Of a stretch of 5,563 nt of DNA, positions 4,574 to 5,563 are shown in pieces; positions within the stretch are counted from its first letter, which is position 1, and the number at the start of each line of letters is the position of its first letter. The DNA comes from Chloroflexota bacterium (GTDB taxonomy: Bacteria; Chloroflexota; Dehalococcoidia; SM23-28-2; RBG-16-64-32): the NCBI GenBank assembly GCA_016190405.1, contig JACPQO010000145.1, positions 1 to 5,563 on the forward strand, written 5' to 3'. Both the position numbers and the translations under genes were made by a program. Below the pieces are notes generated by a model. The model saw only the letters and a list, made by a program, of their open reading frames with translations. It was not told where the DNA came from and searched no databases.

Positions 4574-5218
4574 ATGAGAAAGCTCGTGGTAGGGACATTT
4601 CTTACGGTAGACGGCGTTATGCAGGGACCGGGCGGGCCAGATGAGGACCGCGAAGGCAGCTTCGAGCACGGCGGGTGGTCGGTCAACTACTGGGATGACC
4701 GCATGGGGCAGCTCATTACGGAGTGGACGGCCCACGCCGGGGCCCTGTTGCTCGGACGCAAGACCTACGAAATCTTCGCCGCCCACTGGCCGCGCGTCAG
4801 CTACGACGATCCCGTCGCGGCGAAGCTGAACAGCGTCCCGAAGTACGTCGCTTCGCGGACGCTGGACCAGGCGACCTGGAACAACACGACCCTTATCCAG
4901 GGAGACATCGCCGAGGCGGTTGCCAACCTTAAGAACCAGCCGGGAGGCGAGATCCAAGTGCACGGAAGCGGCGACCTCATTCAGACGCTGATGAAGCACG
5001 ACCTCGTGGACGAGTACCGCCTGTGGGTGTTCCCGGTGCTCCTGGGCAACGGCAAGCGGCTTTTCGCCGAAGGGACCATCCCCGGGGGTCTAAAGCTTGT
5101 TGATGCCAAGACATCGAGTACTGGCGTCGCTATCCACACGTACGAACGCGCCGAGGCGGTTGAGTATGGCCACTTCGCTGTCGACGAGCATGGGAAAACG
5201 TCGGCGTTGTGGAGCTGA
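4574..5218 (+). CDS. RibD C-terminal/DHFR-like family reductase
   Basis: This 214-residue protein has the fold of the RibD C-terminal domain, an NADPH-dependent reductase related to dihydrofolate reductase. Landmarks are LVVGTFLTVDGVMQGPGG (4-21), LLLGRKTYEIF (58-68), KYVASRTL (90-97), IQVHGSGDLIQTL (127-139, the nucleotide-binding Gly turn) and FPVLLGNGKRLF (153-164). It lacks the deaminase half of RibD and is not part of a riboflavin cluster, so it is a stand-alone YyaP-like member whose substrate is unknown. The C-terminal residues after about 195 (EYGHFAVDEHGKTSALWS) extend past the usual core. AAGGAGGAGG at 4561-4570 is a very strong SD for ATG 4574. It is co-transcribed with the MarR-like repressor, which suggests induction by the repressor's ligand. 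Its stop overlaps a short ORF. Confidence 0.87.
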   Translation: MRKLVVGTFLTVDGVMQGPGGPDEDREGSFEHGGWSVNYWDDRMGQLITEWTAHAGALLLGRKTYEIFAAHWPRVSYDDPVAAKLNSVPKYVASRTLDQATWNNTTLIQGDIAEAVANLKNQPGGEIQVHGSGDLIQTLMKHDLVDEYRLWVFPVLLGNGKRLFAEGTIPGGLKLVDAKTSSTGVAIHTYERAEAVEYGHFAVDEHGKTSALWS

Positions 5219-5334
5219 TGGCTGAGGCGAAGAACGGAGGCTACCCCAAGCGGCTTATCGGCGCCCTCTCCCCGGCAACGAACTCCGTGGAACGTGCATA
5301 CTTGGAGAGGCGTCTGACGGAACTGGAGAGTTAG
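5218..5334 (+). CDS. Short ORF of 38 residues overlapping the reductase stop
   Basis: TGATG at 5216-5220 joins the reductase stop to an ATG. The frame runs 38 codons to TAG 5332-5334. It begins MAEAKNGGYPKRLIGAL and ends with a charged, probably helical segment (VERAYLERRLTELES). The one-base overlap suggests translational coupling, since only a short GGAG (5211-5214) is available as SD. No metal site, membrane segment or signal peptide is visible, and I do not recognise a family. It fills the gap before the next gene almost exactly and uses ordinary codons, which favours a real small protein over chance; a remnant of a longer gene is the alternative. Confidence 0.5.
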   Translation: MAEAKNGGYPKRLIGALSPATNSVERAYLERRLTELES

Positions 5335-5338
5335 ACTA

Positions 5339-5351
5339 CCCCCAGCGGGGG
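5339..5351 (+). terminator. Short GC hairpin, weak terminator candidate
   Basis: CCCCC (5339-5343) and GGGGG (5347-5351) form a 5-bp stem with an AGC loop, starting 5 nt after the small ORF stop. There is no T-run after it, so intrinsic termination would be inefficient. Confidence 0.3.
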
Positions 5352-5374
5352 CGCCTAGAATCAGGAGGGCCACC

Positions 5375-5563
5375 ATGACGGACCGCGTCAAACTCCTCGT
5401 CGGCACCAAGAAGGCCGGCTTCATCTACACCTCCGACGAGAAGAGGCAGAAGTGGCAGATCTCGGACCCCATCTTGCCCGGCTGGATGTTCCACCACATG
5501 GCAGCTGACCCGCGCTCGGACCCACCGCGTCTGTACGCCGCGGCGAACCACTGGGCCTGGGGC
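5375..5563 (+). CDS. BNR/sialidase-like beta-propeller protein, N-terminal part
   Basis: The first 63 residues are visible and the gene continues past the edge. The sequence MTDRVKLLVGTKKAGFIYTS, then WQISDPILPGW, HHMAADPRSDPPRLYAAANHW, matches the start of the WD40/YVTN/BNR-repeat-like family often annotated as exo-alpha-sialidase or glycosyl hydrolase. The first blade pattern (a strand ending in FIYTSD, then W-x-I-S-DP) is evident. In most such proteins enzymatic activity is unproven and a binding or structural role is as likely. There is no signal peptide. AGGAGGG (5363-5369) precedes ATG 5375. A 40-nt gap with a small hairpin separates it from the previous ORF, so read-through from the MarR operon is possible. 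Confidence 0.8.
   Translation, partial: MTDRVKLLVGTKKAGFIYTSDEKRQKWQISDPILPGWMFHHMAADPRSDPPRLYAAANHWAWG

Noticed and set aside
5356..5361. TAGAAT as a -10 box for the beta-propeller gene
   Set aside because: No -35 is present at 15-19 bp, and a start 6-8 nt downstream would leave the SD at 5363-5369 largely outside the transcript.
1..5563. CRISPR array, tRNA or rRNA gene, transposase, phage attachment site
   Set aside because: No regularly spaced repeats, cloverleaf, rRNA-like segments, transposase motifs or target-site duplications are visible.

Overview
The window is GC-rich bacterial DNA with densely packed genes, all on the + strand. A TTG start with a strong Shine-Dalgarno (SD), an ADP-forming acyl-CoA synthetase split into two subunit genes, and a short HHW...CxxCG zinc-ribbon protein would fit an uncultured Chloroflexota-like bacterium. 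That assignment is a family-level impression, not a demonstrated result.

Layout. (1) 2-115 is the C-terminal end of an unidentified gene. (2) 116-278 is a promoter plus a highly structured 5' leader, followed by a small RRM RNA-binding protein (TTG start at 279) and a translationally coupled zinc-ribbon-like protein (590-811). (3) 842-871 is a good promoter with an inverted repeat over its -35. It drives acdB (beta subunit, ATP-grasp), a metallo-beta-lactamase-fold hydrolase and acdA (alpha subunit, CoA-binding with the phospho-His motif). A terminator follows at 4033-4065. Two near-identical hairpins with compensatory base changes lie just before the hydrolase gene and just before acdA. (4) 4098-5334 is an apparently autoregulated module: a MarR-type repressor, probably on a leaderless mRNA and with a perfect 16-bp palindrome on its promoter, a RibD-C/DHFR-like reductase, and a previously uncalled 38-residue ORF overlapping the reductase stop by one base. 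(5) From 5375 a BNR/sialidase-like beta-propeller protein begins and runs off the end.

How the genes may work together. The three-gene acd operon probably recovers ATP from an acyl-CoA, with a hydrolase of unknown substrate inserted between the subunits. The MarR-reductase module looks like a small self-contained response to a redox-active or foreign compound.

The most interesting signal is the leader of the RRM gene. Its SD is perfectly complementary over 8 nt to an upstream segment. That pairing would close a three-way junction containing two further perfect stems, while the same upstream segment can instead pair with the loop of one of those stems as a pseudoknot. This is the layout of an expression switch, possibly temperature-responsive or controlled by the RRM protein itself.
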